Positions 15,042 to 23,528 of a stretch of 64,000 bases of DNA are shown here, piece by piece. Under the pieces are notes generated by a model. It was not told where the DNA came from, ran no database searches, and saw only the letters and a program-made list of their open reading frames with translations. How positions within the stretch are numbered: the stretch's first letter is position 1; every line of letters begins with the position of its first letter. The translations under genes were made by a program, and so were the position numbers. This DNA is from WSZJ01 sp964590435. GTDB lineage: Bacteria > Planctomycetota > MHYJ01 > WSZJ01. Where the stretch lies: assembly GCA_964590435.1 (NCBI GenBank), contig CAZPWT010000044.1, positions 6,582 to 70,581 of the forward strand, in the 5' to 3' direction.

Positions 15042-16907
15042 CTAGAAATCCGTCAGATCCTTCGGCTTCGCCGCCACCCGCAGCGCGTTCAGCACCGCGA
15101 GCAGATCGATCGCCTCCTGCGCGATCGCCCCCGCCACCGGCGTCAGGAACCCGAACGCCGCGAATCCCATCCCGCCGACGCTGAGCAGCATCCCGCCCAC
15201 CGCGCTCTGCAGCGCGATCGTCCGCATCCGGCGGCACAGGTGGAAGAACTCGTCCACCTTCGTCAGCGAGGCATCCATGATCACCGCCCCCGCCGCCTCG
15301 CTCGTCACGTCGCTCTTCTGCCCGAACGCGATCCCGACCGTCGCGGCGAGCAGCGCCGGCGCGTCGTTGATCCCGTCGCCGAGGAACAGCGTCGGCGCCT
15401 TCTTCGTCTCCTCGCGCACGATCGCGACCTTCTCCTCCGGCGACTTCCCCGCGTGAACCTCGGTGATCCCGACTTCCTTCGCGAGCCACGCGACTTCCTG
15501 CTCGCGGTCGCCGGAGACCAGCAGGATGCGGTTCACGCCGTGCCGGTGCCCCAGGTGCCCCACGAACAGCCGGCTCTCGTCCCGCGGCGCGTCGTGGAAC
15601 CGGTACAGCGCCGCGAACTTCCCTTCCGCCATCACGATGCACTCGAGCCCCACTGCGGCCGGCGGCAACTGCGCCACCGCGGCGGGATCGAGCTTCGCGA
15701 GCGCATTCCGCCCCGTCACGAACAGCTCCCGCCCGTCGGCCTTCCCCCGAAGCCCTTCCCCCGGCTTCTCCGAGATCTCGTCCGCGTCGCCCACGACGAG
15801 CCCGGCCTCCTGCGCGGCCGTGGCGATGGCGTAGGCGAGGGGGTGGCGTGAAGCGCGCTCGAGGGCGGCGACGGCCTTGAGGATGGCGCGGCCGTCGACG
15901 CCGGGGGCGACGACCTGGTCGGTGAGGCGCGGCGCGCCGTAGGTGAGCGTGCCGGTCTTGTCGAAGATGATCGTGCGGACCGTGTCGACGCGCTCCATCA
16001 CGGCGGGGTCGCGCACGACGATCCCGCGGCGCGCGGCGAGCGAAATGCCGCCGAGCAGCGCGATGGGGATGGCAATGAGAAGCGGGCAAGGCGTGGCGAC
16101 GACGAGGACGGCGAGGAAGCGGGCGGGTTCGTGGGAGAAGTACGCCGCGGCGCCGGCGATGACAAGCGCGAGCGGCGTGTACACGGCGCCGAGGCGGTCT
16201 CCGAGCCGGCGCAGCTTCGGACGGCGCTGCTCGGTCTCGCGCATGACGCGCATGATGCGCGCGAAGCGCGAGTCCGCCGCCTTGCGCACGGCGCGGACCG
16301 CAAGCGACGCTTCCCCGTTCACCGCGCCCGACAGTGTCTCAGCGCCCGGCGCCTTGCGGATCAGGAATGGTTCGCCCGTGAGGTACGACTCGTCCATCGT
16401 GCTGCGGCCTTCGAGGACGACGCCGTCCACCGGGCAGGTCTCGTGCGGGTGCACCACGACGACGTCGTCGAGCTCGATCGCGTCGATCGCCACGTCCTCA
16501 ACTTTCCCGTCGCGGCGCCGGTGCGCCAGCGCCGGCATGCGGCCGGCCAGAGCCCGCAGCACGCTCGAAGCCCGCGCCACCGCGAACGTTTCCAGCGCCG
16601 CCCCACCCGACAGCATCAGCACGACGAACGCCCCGGCGAGGTACTCGTGCAGGAACGTCGACGTCACGATCGACACCCCCGCAAGCAGGTCCGACCCGAA
16701 CTCCCCCTTGAACATCTTGAGCGCCAGGTCCAGCACCAGCGGCGCCGAGATCGCGTACACCACTAACAACGGCCAGCGCGTCAGCGCTCCAGGCTGGTGA
16801 AACCCGAACCGCAGCGCCAGGTGCACGGAAATCCCGAGGACCGCGCCGAACGCGATCCAGACTTCCTTGGTGGAGAAGAAGCTCTTGGTGGGTTGGGCGG
16901 AGTCCAT
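15042..16907 (-). CDS. P1B-type heavy-metal ATPase with TPC motif
   Basis: 621 residues with the core of a metal-pumping P-type ATPase: actuator motif TGEP (177-180), transmembrane metal motif ATPCPLLIAIP (TPC at 272-274), phosphorylation motif DKTGT (Asp316), an HP motif in RASRHPLAYA, and GDGINDAP near 500. Six or more membrane helices are visible. There is no N-terminal CxxC metal-binding domain. TPC rather than CPC or SPC places it outside the classical Cu/Zn/Cd groups, so the ion cannot be named. It likely exports a transition metal across the inner membrane. It stands alone, with hicBA upstream and a long hairpin downstream. Confidence 0.92.
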   Translation of the reverse strand: MDSAQPTKSFFSTKEVWIAFGAVLGISVHLALRFGFHQPGALTRWPLLVVYAISAPLVLDLALKMFKGEFGSDLLAGVSIVTSTFLHEYLAGAFVVLMLSGGAALETFAVARASSVLRALAGRMPALAHRRRDGKVEDVAIDAIELDDVVVVHPHETCPVDGVVLEGRSTMDESYLTGEPFLIRKAPGAETLSGAVNGEASLAVRAVRKAADSRFARIMRVMRETEQRRPKLRRLGDRLGAVYTPLALVIAGAAAYFSHEPARFLAVLVVATPCPLLIAIPIALLGGISLAARRGIVVRDPAVMERVDTVRTIIFDKTGTLTYGAPRLTDQVVAPGVDGRAILKAVAALERASRHPLAYAIATAAQEAGLVVGDADEISEKPGEGLRGKADGRELFVTGRNALAKLDPAAVAQLPPAAVGLECIVMAEGKFAALYRFHDAPRDESRLFVGHLGHRHGVNRILLVSGDREQEVAWLAKEVGITEVHAGKSPEEKVAIVREETKKAPTLFLGDGINDAPALLAATVGIAFGQKSDVTSEAAGAVIMDASLTKVDEFFHLCRRMRTIALQSAVGGMLLSVGGMGFAAFGFLTPVAGAIAQEAIDLLAVLNALRVAAKPKDLTDF

Positions 16908-16956
16908 GTGTCGTGCAATCGCAAGGCGGGTGCCGGGCGCGACCTCCCGAAAGGAG

Positions 16957-17184
16957 CTATCGAAGCTTCAGGAAATCTTCGACGCTGAATCCGGCGTCTT
17001 TCAGGATCCGCGCAGCCAGCCCTCTTCCCAGGTCGCAGCCCTTGTGGACGGGAACAGTCACGGCGGTTCCGCGATTCTCGCTCCAGAGCGTGGCGTGGCT
17101 GCCAGAACGACGAGTTTCAACATACCCCTGTTGAGTCAGGAATCGAATCATCTCGCGAGCCGTAACTTGCGGGAGTCTCGCCAT
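16957..17184 (-). CDS. hicA: HicA family toxin
   Basis: 75 residues with the HicA double-stranded-RNA-binding fold pattern: LPQVTAREMIRFLTQQGY, the catalytic-His motif RRSGSHATLW, and VTVPVHKGCDLGRGLAARIL followed by AGFSVEDFL. HicA cleaves mRNA. Its ATG overlaps the HicB stop by one base (TGATG on the minus strand), so it is translated from the same message as its antitoxin, with the antitoxin gene first. Confidence 0.93.
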   Translation of the reverse strand: MARLPQVTAREMIRFLTQQGYVETRRSGSHATLWSENRGTAVTVPVHKGCDLGRGLAARILKDAGFSVEDFLKLR

Positions 17185-17420
17185 CAGGGAATGGCCACCG
17201 TCAGTTCTTCCACGTGCACGAGGTTCTCGTGCTGCGGTACGCGTTTCTTCTTGGCGAGAAGCACCGCGATATGCTGCTGGATCGCCTCCCGGATGGACTT
17301 CCTCGCGTCTTCGATGGTTCGACCGTTGCTGAAACACCCGGGCAGCGTGGGGCTGTAGGCGAAATACCCCGGATCCGCCGGTTCCTTCTCCACCACGATC
17401 TCAAACGTGAAGTAGCGCAT
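17184..17420 (-). CDS. hicB: HicB family antitoxin
   Basis: 78 residues matching the HicB partial-RNase-H fold: YFTFEIVVEKEPADPGYFAYSPTLPGCFSNGRTIEDA, then IREAIQQHIAVLLAKKK. There is no C-terminal DNA-binding domain within the short length, so autoregulation would need another factor or an atypical mode. It neutralises HicA, encoded directly downstream. Confidence 0.92.
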   Translation of the reverse strand: MRYFTFEIVVEKEPADPGYFAYSPTLPGCFSNGRTIEDARKSIREAIQQHIAVLLAKKKRVPQHENLVHVEELTVAIP

Positions 17421-17538
17421 GCACAGATTCTAGGCTTCCGGCTCCCCTCTGGGAAGTCGCGGCGCATTCCTCCTCGGTTTGCGGCTCTGCTCTCGCTATC
17501 CTCTGGCGATTCCCCCCCTCCTGCGTACGGGATCCCCG

Positions 17539-19098
17539 ATGCTGAAACGCCACATCCGCTTCGCCGCCGTCGCCCTCGCCGCGCTGTTCCTCCGGGCCGC
17601 TCATTCCGAGCCCGAAGATCCGCGCCGCCGCCCCGACCTGATCGCCGCGATCAAGCGCGTGGAAGAGAAGTCGCTGCGCGAGCACCTGTTCTGGCTCGCC
17701 GACCCGGCGCGCGCCGGCCGCGACACCGATTCGCCGGGCGCGGACGCCGCGGCGCAGTACATCGTGGCGTGGTACGAGAAGTGCGGGATGAAGCCGAAGG
17801 GCAACGACGGGTTCTTCTACACGTGGGGGACGCCGGGGAAGAAGGGCGAGCTGAAGGATTCGTGCCGGCTGATGATGGGCAAGGGCGCGAAGCTGGCGAC
17901 GGCGGAGTACGAGAAGGGGTTCAAGCCGGCGAAGTTCAGCTCGACGGGAGTCGCGACGGCGGACCTCGTGTTCGCGGGGTTCGGGATCACGGCGAAGGAG
18001 TACGGGTACGACGACTACGCCGGACTGAAGGTTGACGGGAAGGTCGTCGTGGTGTTCGACCACGAGCCGCAGGAGGCGAGCGACGCGAGCCCGTTCGACG
18101 GCGCGAAGCCGACGAAGTACTCGGACCTCGCGACGAAGGCCGCGATCGCGAAGGAGCACGGCGCCGCGGCGCTTCTCGTGATGCGCGACGCGGCGAACCA
18201 CCCGGCGGAGAAGGGAATCCCGGCGGACGACGAGCTCGGCTGGCCGGGCGAGGGGGACGCGTGCGGCATCCCGGTGGTCTACCTCTCGGACGAGTCCGCG
18301 GCGCAGCTCGCCGCGGCGACCGGCCGCAAGGAATTCGCGGGGTTCCTCAAGAAGATCAACGACGAGGGGAAGCCGTGCAGCCTCGCGCTGGGCTGCCCCT
18401 GCGACATGCGCGTCACCGACCTCGCCCCGGTGATCGGCGGCCAGAAGAACATCATCGCGATGAAGGAGGGCGAGGACCCCGAGCTGAAGAACGAGTACGT
18501 GATCCTGTCGGCGCACTACGACCACATCGGCCTCGGCACGCCGCAGGACTCGCTCGGCGGCACCGGCAAGATTCATCCCGGCGCGGACGACAACGCGAGC
18601 GGCACGTCCGGCCTCATGGAGCTCGCCTACGCGCTGCAGCCCCTTCACCACAAGCGCAGCATCCTCCTCATCAACTTCGACGGCGAGGAAGCGGGCCTGC
18701 TCGGTTCCAAGGCGTTCGCGGACAAGCCGACAGTCCCGATGGACAAGATCGTCGCGATCCTGAACATGGACATGATCAGCCGCAACAAGCCCGCGGCGAT
18801 CAATGTGGGCGGGATCGGCCGCAACGCGCGCCTCGACGAGGTGCTCAAGACGATCAGCGCCCGCTACGGGCTGGCGATGGAAACCGACGGGATGGACCAG
18901 TACATCCAGCGCAGCGACCAGTGGAGCCTGATGGAGAAGGGCGTCCCCGGGGTGTTTTTCTTCGGCGGGATGCACGGCGACTACCACACGGACAAGGACA
19001 CGCCGGACAAGTGCAATGTGGCGAAGATGAAGCTGATTACGCTCGTTTGCCTGGTGTTCCTGGATGAGGTGGCGAACGGGCCGAGTCCGCGGAAGTAG
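17539..19098 (+). CDS. Secreted M28-family metallopeptidase
   Basis: 519 residues with an N-terminal signal peptide (MLKRHIRFAAVALAALFLRAAHS). A PA-like insert domain lies at about 130-290, and the C-terminal M28 catalytic domain shows the two-zinc ligands in order: SAHYDH, GADDNASG, DGEEAG (catalytic Glu then ligand Glu), NMDMIS and a final His in GDYHTDKDT. Such enzymes are aminopeptidases or carboxypeptidases acting in the periplasm or outside the cell. I chose the ATG at 17539 because the signal peptide begins there. It is divergent from hicBA and followed by dispersed decamer repeats. Confidence 0.92.
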   Translation: MLKRHIRFAAVALAALFLRAAHSEPEDPRRRPDLIAAIKRVEEKSLREHLFWLADPARAGRDTDSPGADAAAQYIVAWYEKCGMKPKGNDGFFYTWGTPGKKGELKDSCRLMMGKGAKLATAEYEKGFKPAKFSSTGVATADLVFAGFGITAKEYGYDDYAGLKVDGKVVVVFDHEPQEASDASPFDGAKPTKYSDLATKAAIAKEHGAAALLVMRDAANHPAEKGIPADDELGWPGEGDACGIPVVYLSDESAAQLAAATGRKEFAGFLKKINDEGKPCSLALGCPCDMRVTDLAPVIGGQKNIIAMKEGEDPELKNEYVILSAHYDHIGLGTPQDSLGGTGKIHPGADDNASGTSGLMELAYALQPLHHKRSILLINFDGEEAGLLGSKAFADKPTVPMDKIVAILNMDMISRNKPAAINVGGIGRNARLDEVLKTISARYGLAMETDGMDQYIQRSDQWSLMEKGVPGVFFFGGMHGDYHTDKDTPDKCNVAKMKLITLVCLVFLDEVANGPSPRK

Positions 19099-19107
19099 CA
19101 GGGGGAA

Positions 19108-19142
19108 GGCTGGCGAAGGCGTGCGAAGGCTGGCGAAGGCTG
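19108..19142. repeat. Dispersed decamer repeat, copy 1
   Basis: Three and a half tandem 10-base units (GCTGGCGAAG, variant GCGTGCGAAG, GCTGGCGAAG). It is followed at 19143-19162 by a short 7-bp hairpin (GTTCAAG/CTTGAAC). It lies just downstream of the M28 peptidase. The same units recur at 22427, 62944, 63014 and 63459. Confidence 0.8.
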
Positions 19143-19292
19143 AGTTCAAGGCACCTCTTGAACCCGAACCTGGCCCTACAGCAGGACGGTCGATGACATG
19201 CACAAGTTATGCATGCATGTGTAACTCGTACGCGCCCCACGCTGCCCAATCGTCGGCCAGCCGGCAACTTCCCTCCGGCAATCCGCCAAGCC

Positions 19293-19643
19293 TCACGCCC
19301 TGGCGGCCGTCCACACCGGCTTGCCGTCGCGAAGGTAGGCGTTGAGGAGAAAGTCCCCGACGCCCGCGAGCACATAGGCCTTCTTGATGTCGATGCCGGA
19401 GAGAAGATTCTGGAACTCCGCTTCCGTCAGAAGGCCGGCCAGGCAGCGCCGGACGAGGTCCTCGGCGAGTTCCTTGCCGTCCCTGCGCCACGCGCCGGCG
19501 ATCCGGAAGGCGGGAATGGCGTTATTCGAAACCCTCAGGTCGCTCGCGCTGAGCTTCTTCATCGCAAACAGCATCTTCTCGCCGTCGTTGAGCCGAGAAT
19601 CGGGCCGGGCGTCCATCCCGGGAAGTTCTTTGACGGGTTCCAC
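19293..19643 (-). CDS. Hypothetical protein
   Basis: 116 residues, no signal peptide, mainly helical, with the segment EDLVRRCLAGLLTEAEFQNLLSGIDIKKAY and a C-terminal GVGDFLLNAYLRDGKPVW. I recognise no family. The start codon lies just after a minus-strand GGAGA-type site. It is the last gene of a minus-strand series reaching up to 25460. Confidence 0.55.
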   Translation of the reverse strand: MEPVKELPGMDARPDSRLNDGEKMLFAMKKLSASDLRVSNNAIPAFRIAGAWRRDGKELAEDLVRRCLAGLLTEAEFQNLLSGIDIKKAYVLAGVGDFLLNAYLRDGKPVWTAARA

Positions 19644-19751
19644 GGCGGTCTCCTGAGGGCGAGCGAAGGGCAGGCGGGGCTGCGGCCATCATAGCGGTAT
19701 CCCATCACGCAATCGGGACCGTCGCCGGAATCGCGCGGAATTGCTGTCGCT

Positions 19752-20468
19752 TCATTCCCGACCCGCGTCGCAATCCGCGCCGGGCGCCCGCTCCTTCAGC
19801 GCTTCCCAGAGCGCCTCGCGGCACCGGCTCCGGAGCGCCAGGCTGAGATCGGGGCCCGAGGCGGTCGAGCCCAGAGTGGCCTCGATGGTGAATTCCCCGA
19901 GAAGCGCGAGCTTCGCGTCGAGATCGAACAGGAACACTTCGGCCCTCAGTCGGCCTCCCGTGAACTGAAAGCTGTCCTCGTAGGTGGGTGCTTCGAACTC
20001 GAGATTCCTGACGACGAAAACGAAGCGGACCTTCGCGAATTCCTGCATCCGTAGGGCGGCTTCCTGTTTCTCCTGCCACTTCAGCGGCCTTCCGGGAGCC
20101 CACGCGTCCTTGCGCGACAGGCAGGCGGCCGCGGTGGCCGCGTCGGAACACCAGCGAAACGTCACGGGCCCTGGGGCGGTCAGGTCCGAGAGATCTTCCT
20201 CGTGAAGGGCGATGGCGTTTGCCTGGGTCGGCAGAGTCGGGAAAGCGAGCGGCAGTTCGCCGCCGGGTTCCGGCACGGCCGAGGTGAGGAGAGCGAGTCT
20301 CGCCTTGAGCGCGGGGATCAAGCCGAGTCGCGCTTCGGCGGCCGCCCGGGCCATGTCCATCATCCGCCGCTCGTTGCGGATGCCGAGCCAGATCCCCGTG
20401 CCGACGAACAGCCCGCCGGCCAGCAGGGCTGGAACGGCGACCTTGAGGATTCCCTTGGGCGAAGCCAC
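19752..20468 (-). CDS. Hypothetical membrane-anchored protein
   Basis: 238 residues. One N-terminal membrane segment (VAVPALLAGGLFVGTGIWLGI) anchors a soluble, probably periplasmic domain, with strands around FVFVVRNLEFEAPTYEDSFQF and a C-terminal helical part. I recognise no family. It shares direction and spacing with the 20527 gene and may be co-transcribed. Confidence 0.6.
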   Translation of the reverse strand: MASPKGILKVAVPALLAGGLFVGTGIWLGIRNERRMMDMARAAAEARLGLIPALKARLALLTSAVPEPGGELPLAFPTLPTQANAIALHEEDLSDLTAPGPVTFRWCSDAATAAACLSRKDAWAPGRPLKWQEKQEAALRMQEFAKVRFVFVVRNLEFEAPTYEDSFQFTGGRLRAEVFLFDLDAKLALLGEFTIEATLGSTASGPDLSLALRSRCREALWEALKERAPGADCDAGRE

Positions 20469-20526
20469 GCGGCGATTGTCGCGGGGCTGCGGCCGAAAAC
20501 AACAGGAACGTCATCGAGCCGCGGCG

Positions 20527-21267
20527 CTACTTCCGCGAGCACCACCAGGCGCCTTCTCCCGTCGCCGTCTCCCCCGCCACCACGATCGTCCAGCGCCCGT
20601 CCGAGATCACGAGCCCCGAATCGGACTTGTTCGACGCCTTGCGGAACTCGTGCTTCCCGTCCGGGCATTTCGACTGGTCCCACCGCTTTGCCGGCGGCCC
20701 CGCCTCCGGCCGCACCCGGGGGCGCTTCCCCTCGACGCTGTACCAGCTGTCCGACTCGTCCATCCTGAAGACGATGCGGTCCGTCTCGGACTCGGCCTCG
20801 CCCCAGGGAATCACCCACATCTCGTCGAGGTCGAACACGAGCTTCTCGAGTTTCGCGGCGGCGGGGTCGAGCGTCACCGTCTGCAGGCCCGTGGCGAGGT
20901 CCAGCGCCACGAGCAGGTCCTCGGGCTCGTCGGCCCCCTTGTCCACGACGGCATAGAGCCGCGCGCCGTCGGGCGAGAACATGACCTTCAGCAGGTCCTT
21001 GTCGAACGTGAACGTCCGCACGTGTTCCTGCGCCGGCAGGTCCGAGACGTCCAGCAACTTGACCTCGCGCCCCTCGATCCACGCGAGCAGCCCGGGATGA
21101 AGCGCTTTCACCTCGCTCTCGAACTGCTCCTGCGCGCTCCGGCGCTTCTGGCAGGCGCGGAGGGAGAATGCCGCGGGAACGCCGACGATCAGAAGCGTGA
21201 TCACGACGCGGATGAGCCTACGGCCGAAGGGAGTGGAAAACGGCGGTGGAGGAGCGGGCTCGGTCAC
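20527..21267 (-). CDS. Hypothetical membrane-anchored protein, paralogue of 24705-25460
   Basis: 246 residues with an N-terminal membrane anchor (LIRVVITLLIVGVPAAFSL) and a C-terminal domain that begins with beta-propeller-like repeats (KVMFSPDGARLYAVVD). The signature WYSVEGKRPRVRP, then WDQSKCPDGKH, is shared almost unchanged with the gene at 24705-25460, so the two are duplicates of an unnamed family. Both end in GAWW-x3-K. The duplicated signature segment is better conserved than the N-terminal half, which suggests it carries the function. Confidence 0.7.
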   Translation of the reverse strand: MTEPAPPPPFSTPFGRRLIRVVITLLIVGVPAAFSLRACQKRRSAQEQFESEVKALHPGLLAWIEGREVKLLDVSDLPAQEHVRTFTFDKDLLKVMFSPDGARLYAVVDKGADEPEDLLVALDLATGLQTVTLDPAAAKLEKLVFDLDEMWVIPWGEAESETDRIVFRMDESDSWYSVEGKRPRVRPEAGPPAKRWDQSKCPDGKHEFRKASNKSDSGLVISDGRWTIVVAGETATGEGAWWCSRK

Positions 21268-21330
21268 GGGCAGAAGGCTACCCGATTCGAGGGGGAGCTG
21301 TGCAGGGTGGTGCGCGCAGAGCTCGCGAGG

Positions 21331-21786
21331 TCAAGCCTGCGGCTTGCGCGGTGCGAGAGGGTGAATCAAACGCCAGATGCAAACCGGCAGCAGAACCGCA
21401 ACGACCACGTTCCAGAACCAGTAAGAGGTCGGGGACCCTGAAAACCTGAGCAGGTTCACGGCGAGAATCCCGAGAAGGCTCGCGAGAATCACGCTGGTGT
21501 GCAGCCGTAGACATTCTCTCGGCCACGTGGCGAACCGGACGAGCACCTCGATCACATTTCCCGCCAGCACAAGGACCAGCCTCCAATCAGTCTTCTGCTC
21601 ACGCAGAAGCCCCAACCCGATGACCGTGCCGCAAATGGCTGTGACGATCAGTCTGCCGGAACGGGTCGTCGCTGCGTCCACGAGGCGCACGACGCCGCCA
21701 TCCATCCACTTGACGGCGGCATTGACTCTCGGCACGACGCCCTTCCCGGAGTCAGGCGCAGGAGAAGGGGGAGGCAAAGCGTCCAT
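21331..21786 (-). CDS. Small membrane protein
   Basis: 151 residues with about four hydrophobic helices (LIVTAICGTVIGLGLL, LVLVLAGNVIEVLV, SVILASLLGILAVNLL, FWNVVVAVLLPVCIW). No motif points to a function. It lies 19 bases after the short SPFH gene, so it may be the last member of that operon. A 6-bp hairpin (CAAGCC/GGCTTG) overlaps its last codons. Confidence 0.6.
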   Translation of the reverse strand: MDALPPPSPAPDSGKGVVPRVNAAVKWMDGGVVRLVDAATTRSGRLIVTAICGTVIGLGLLREQKTDWRLVLVLAGNVIEVLVRFATWPRECLRLHTSVILASLLGILAVNLLRFSGSPTSYWFWNVVVAVLLPVCIWRLIHPLAPRKPQA

Positions 21787-21805
21787 AGGCCGAAATGATA
21801 TCCGA

Positions 21806-22411
21806 TCATGCGACGCCGCGAGGAAACCGCGGGCCGAATCGGGCGGCCAACGCGAGCTCGCGACGCCACGCGGAGGCGAGCGGATGGGAAGGGCTGACGT
21901 CGCTCACCACGACCGGGTCCGCCGGTGCGTGGGCCGTGCCGCCAAGCAAACAGTCCCGGAGGACGTCCACGTGGACGGCGAGTGCATGCACGCCCAGGGA
22001 GCCGAGAAGCGCGGACACGCGGAGCGCCGCGAGGGCCTCACGTGAGACCTCGCCCGCCGTCGGCTTCTCCGCCTGCACTTCTCGCAGAGCGCCCTTCAGC
22101 TCCGAATGCAGGAACGACTCGGCCCTGGCCAGGCCGTCGCCTTCGAGGCGGAAATCGAGCCGGGCCGCCGCGGATTCGGGGTCGGCGATCTGCCAGACGA
22201 CGCGACCTTCAGCCGTGAGTCCGTGGATGCCACCGACTTCGCCGGAGCCCACGAAGCGGAGTTCGCGGAGGCCGCACGGGACGGCGATCATCGTGGAGCC
22301 CGTGCCCCAGAGCCAGACCGACAGACCGACACCCTCGCGGACGACACGCCCGTCGCGAACGAGCCGGACCCAGGTCGAGGGTTCAGCCTGATAGTGTCGG
22401 ATTCCGAACAT
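21806..22411 (-). CDS. Short SPFH/stomatin-like protein
   Basis: 201 residues. Its opening MFGIRHYQAEPSTWVRLVRDGR aligns with MLGIRYFKAPPTTWVALFRNGK of the full-length SPFH gene at 23529-24491, and the similarity continues (GLSVWLWGTGSTMIAVP against GLSFLYFAPSATLVAVP). It lacks the long coiled coil and C-terminal oligomerisation part of that protein. The start at 22411 is preferred because GGAGG lies 5 bases before it and the match to the paralogue begins there. It is the third gene of the SPFH - NAD-kinase-like operon. Confidence 0.75.
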   Translation of the reverse strand: MFGIRHYQAEPSTWVRLVRDGRVVREGVGLSVWLWGTGSTMIAVPCGLRELRFVGSGEVGGIHGLTAEGRVVWQIADPESAAARLDFRLEGDGLARAESFLHSELKGALREVQAEKPTAGEVSREALAALRVSALLGSLGVHALAVHVDVLRDCLLGGTAHAPADPVVVSDVSPSHPLASAWRRELALAARFGPRFPRGVA

Positions 22412-22426
22412 GAAAGCCTCCATTCC

Positions 22427-22466
22427 GCCAGCCTTCGCACGCCTTCGCCAGCCTTCGCCAGCCCCC
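22427..22466. repeat. Dispersed decamer repeat, copy 2
   Basis: Complement-strand copy of the GCTGGCGAAG family, with the characteristic GCGTGCGAAG variant unit in the same relative order as at 19108. It fills nearly the whole gap between the NAD-kinase-like gene and the short SPFH gene, so it would be transcribed as an intercistronic spacer. Confidence 0.8.
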
Positions 22467-22467
22467 C

Positions 22468-23385
22468 CTAAACAACCAGCCTGGCCTTCCGGTTCGCAGA
22501 ACGGATCCGCGCGATCCGCCCGCTGTCGAACGGCAGGAAGTCCGCCTCGATCCCGTCGCTGAAGATCGCGCCGCCGGACGGCATGAGCGACTCGACGACG
22601 AGCTCGCGCCCCTTCTCGATCCACCCCGCGGCGATCCCGGCCTTCGAGTGCCGCGACACGAACGGCTCGCGCACCGCGAACACCAGCCGCGGGTCTTCCC
22701 ACGCCAGCTCGGGGCGCTTCCCCGCCGCGCCGCCCGTGAACGAGGCGAGGCCGGCGGCCATGTTGAACACGGAAGAGAGCCAGCCGGTCGAGCCCGCGCC
22801 GGTGGAGACGAGGATGCCGCTCGACGACTGCGGCTCGGAGGCCTTGCCGAACGTGAGGCGGTAGCGGGCGCTGACGTGGGAGCGCGCGCCGATGAAGAGG
22901 TCGTTGAAGGCGAGAAGCGTCTGTCCGTCGTTGAGCGACGCCTCGGCGAGGGTGACCTCGCGGATCTTCGCGCGGCCGGTGAGCACGCCCTCGACGGCGA
23001 GGCGCGCGTTGTCCGGCGTGAACGGGAGGAGCATCCCGTCGTAGCGGGCCGGGTCCGGATTGACGCCCACGATCGGCTGGGCGCCAGCGTACTTCGCCGT
23101 GTTCGCTACAAGCCCGTCCTGCCCCACCGGCACGACGAGGTCCTTCTCCGAGAACAGAAAGGTCGGGACGATCCCGCGCTCCAGCGTCTGCACTTTCAGC
23201 CCGAACTCCAGCCCGCGCCGCACGCCCTCCAGCGACCGCCGGTACGCATCGTCCTCCTTCACGTAGTCCGCGAAGTCGCCGCCCGAGCGCTCGATCCAGA
23301 ATTTGGCCTGCCCGCGGGAGTTGAAGCGTTGGGATAGCTCCTCGAGGCGCGTCTTGCGGGTGACGATGATGAGTTTGTCGTACAT
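22468..23385 (-). CDS. NAD kinase-like protein
   Basis: 305 residues. The C-terminal half has the NAD/diacylglycerol-kinase superfamily features: a long substrate-binding region with AFNDLFIGARSHVSARYRL and the Gly-rich VSTGAGSTGWLSSVF, equivalent to the STGSTAY motif of NAD kinases. The GGDG motif appears as VGQDGLVANTAKY, a departure from GGDGT. It begins MYDKLIIVTRKTRLEELSQRF. Its position between two SPFH genes suggests a signalling or nucleotide-modifying role tied to membrane microdomains rather than general NADP supply. Confidence 0.8.
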   Translation of the reverse strand: MYDKLIIVTRKTRLEELSQRFNSRGQAKFWIERSGGDFADYVKEDDAYRRSLEGVRRGLEFGLKVQTLERGIVPTFLFSEKDLVVPVGQDGLVANTAKYAGAQPIVGVNPDPARYDGMLLPFTPDNARLAVEGVLTGRAKIREVTLAEASLNDGQTLLAFNDLFIGARSHVSARYRLTFGKASEPQSSSGILVSTGAGSTGWLSSVFNMAAGLASFTGGAAGKRPELAWEDPRLVFAVREPFVSRHSKAGIAAGWIEKGRELVVESLMPSGGAIFSDGIEADFLPFDSGRIARIRSANRKARLVV

Positions 23386-23426
23386 GGGACCTCCGGGTGA
23401 AACCGGGGTGTGGGTTGGAGAACGAC

Positions 23427-23508
23427 GTCGAAAGTCGAAGGTCGAAGGTGAGTTCGGAGTTGGGGTTTGCAGTTGCCCGCCTTCGACCTTCAACCTTCGA
23501 CCTTCGAC
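23427..23508. repeat. 23-base inverted repeat between SPFH and NAD-kinase-like genes
   Basis: Arms 23427-23449 and 23486-23508 (units of GTCGAAGGT) are complementary at 21 of 23 positions around a 36-base loop. It sits in the 143-base spacer inside the operon, so it could act as a processing or attenuation hairpin that sets the ratio of the upstream SPFH gene to the downstream genes. Confidence 0.7.
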
Positions 23509-23528
23509 GCCTTTCGCCGTCATCGCCG

